DNA of 5,680 nucleotides from an uncultured Prevotella sp. (GTDB lineage Bacteria > Bacteroidota > Bacteroidia > Bacteroidales > Bacteroidaceae): NCBI GenBank assembly GCA_937877685.1, contig CALFGU010000040.1:1-5680 (forward strand). Direction: 5' to 3'. Below are positions 5,120 to 5,680 of this stretch, in pieces. Position 1 is the first letter of the stretch; every line of letters starts with the position of its first letter. Under the pieces are notes generated by a model. It saw nothing but the letters and a program-made list of their open reading frames with translations, was not told the origin of the DNA and did not search any database. A program made the position numbers and the translations under genes.

Positions 5120-5680
5120 CAAACACCGCCCGTGGCGTTTTCCCCATTATTGTTATCTTCTTCGATAATCTGCGCTTCGCCCTTGCCGCTTGTGTTGGTT
5201 TCCGCCGTTTTCGTGGGATCACCCCAGATCATTCGCATATACGGTTCGCTCATTTTCAAATCGGAAACGGGGTCATTAGAAATGCCCGATTTGGCAAGTG
5301 CTAATTCGGGGTGCATACCCGCAGCCAACATGGTCTGCAACGCCTGGGCCTTGCTCTGTACGTTGGCGGTTTCGTTACGGACGAAGTTAAGCGTGAAGTC
5401 AACGCGGTTAATATTGAGAATCCCTTTAGTTTTCAAAACATCAATAAGGATTTCGTCAAAATATGCGTTGCTCTGCTTAAACAAATCTTCGGTGTTCCGC
5501 GCAGACGATCCCGCCTGTTCCCAACCGTCACGGAATATAACCGCGCTGCCCGTGTCCGAAGTGGAACGCCCGCCCTTTGTGGTAAGCGGCATAGAGCAAA
5601 TCCGCAACGCCTGTTCGTAAAGGCTGTCCTCAAGCGTTTCGGTCTGCTGTTGATCCAGTTCCTCCGACAAAATCTTGAAA
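5119..5680 (-). CDS. Portal protein (SPP1 gp6-like), C-terminal part
   Basis: The 3' part of a gene that enters from the window edge; 186 residues are visible and the frame is open to position 5680, so the true start lies outside. A TTG at 5670 is merely an internal codon. The portal is the dodecameric ring at the one capsid vertex used for packaging and tail attachment. The visible part matches clostridial SPP1 gp6-type portals: LYEQALRICSMPLTTKGG, then STSDTGSAVIFRDGWEQAG, then a long helix RNTEDLFKQSNAYFDEILID, the NINRVDFTLNFVRNETANVQ beta-turn-helix segment, and the TMLAAGMHPELALAKSGISN stretch with SDLKMSEPYMRMIW, typical of the crown region. The end is a low-complexity acidic/Asn/Gly tail (EEDNNNGENATGGV). 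The stop overlaps the glycosyltransferase start (TGATG), so translation of the two is probably coupled. Confidence 0.88.
   Translation of the reverse strand, partial: FKILSEELDQQQTETLEDSLYEQALRICSMPLTTKGGRSTSDTGSAVIFRDGWEQAGSSARNTEDLFKQSNAYFDEILIDVLKTKGILNINRVDFTLNFVRNETANVQSKAQALQTMLAAGMHPELALAKSGISNDPVSDLKMSEPYMRMIWGDPTKTAETNTSGKGEAQIIEEDNNNGENATGGV

Noticed and set aside
1..5680. tRNA genes, CRISPR arrays, insertion sequences, att sites or anti-defence genes.
   Set aside because: Nothing resembling a tRNA cloverleaf, regularly spaced repeats, transposase, integrase or terminal inverted repeats was seen on either strand by eye.

Overview
The window is a piece of a tailed-phage or prophage head-morphogenesis operon, and every supported gene lies on the minus strand. 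Read in the direction of transcription (from high to low coordinates) the order is: portal protein (3' part only), a large glycosyltransferase fusion, a Mu gpF-like minor head protein, a GIY-YIG homing endonuclease, scaffolding protein, major capsid protein, head-tail connector, and the start of a probable head-closure/neck protein. The protein styles (SPP1 gp6-like portal, separate scaffold, clostridial-type capsid protein and gp6/gp15-like connector), the strong AAGGAG-type ribosome sites and the roughly 50% GC flanks suggest a siphovirus-like phage of a Bacillota/Clostridia host, perhaps a gut anaerobe. The host is an inference. No host gene, integrase or att site is visible, so lytic phage and prophage cannot be told apart.

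Layout: 5119-5680 portal C-terminus; 3422-5119 GT2-GT4 glycosyltransferase with a short phage-type C-terminal domain; 2821-3444 gpF-like protein; 2167-2820 homing endonuclease; 2086-2166 a short open stretch that may be the tail of an interrupted gene; 1529-2083 scaffold; 562-1497 major capsid protein; 515-547 a perfect hairpin; 162-494 connector; 1-160 partial neck gene. Genes are tightly packed, with overlapping or abutting start and stop codons, which implies one polycistronic late transcript with translational coupling. No intergenic stretch exceeds 300 bases.

How they work together: portal, gpF-like protein, scaffold and capsid protein would build the procapsid; the connector and the following protein would close the head and join it to the tail. 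Two genes are not standard head parts. The glycosyltransferase is locked into the operon by overlaps on both sides and is made with the head proteins, so virion-protein glycosylation is an attractive but unproven role. The homing endonuclease is AT-rich and is probably a later selfish insertion. These two are the most interesting parts of the window.
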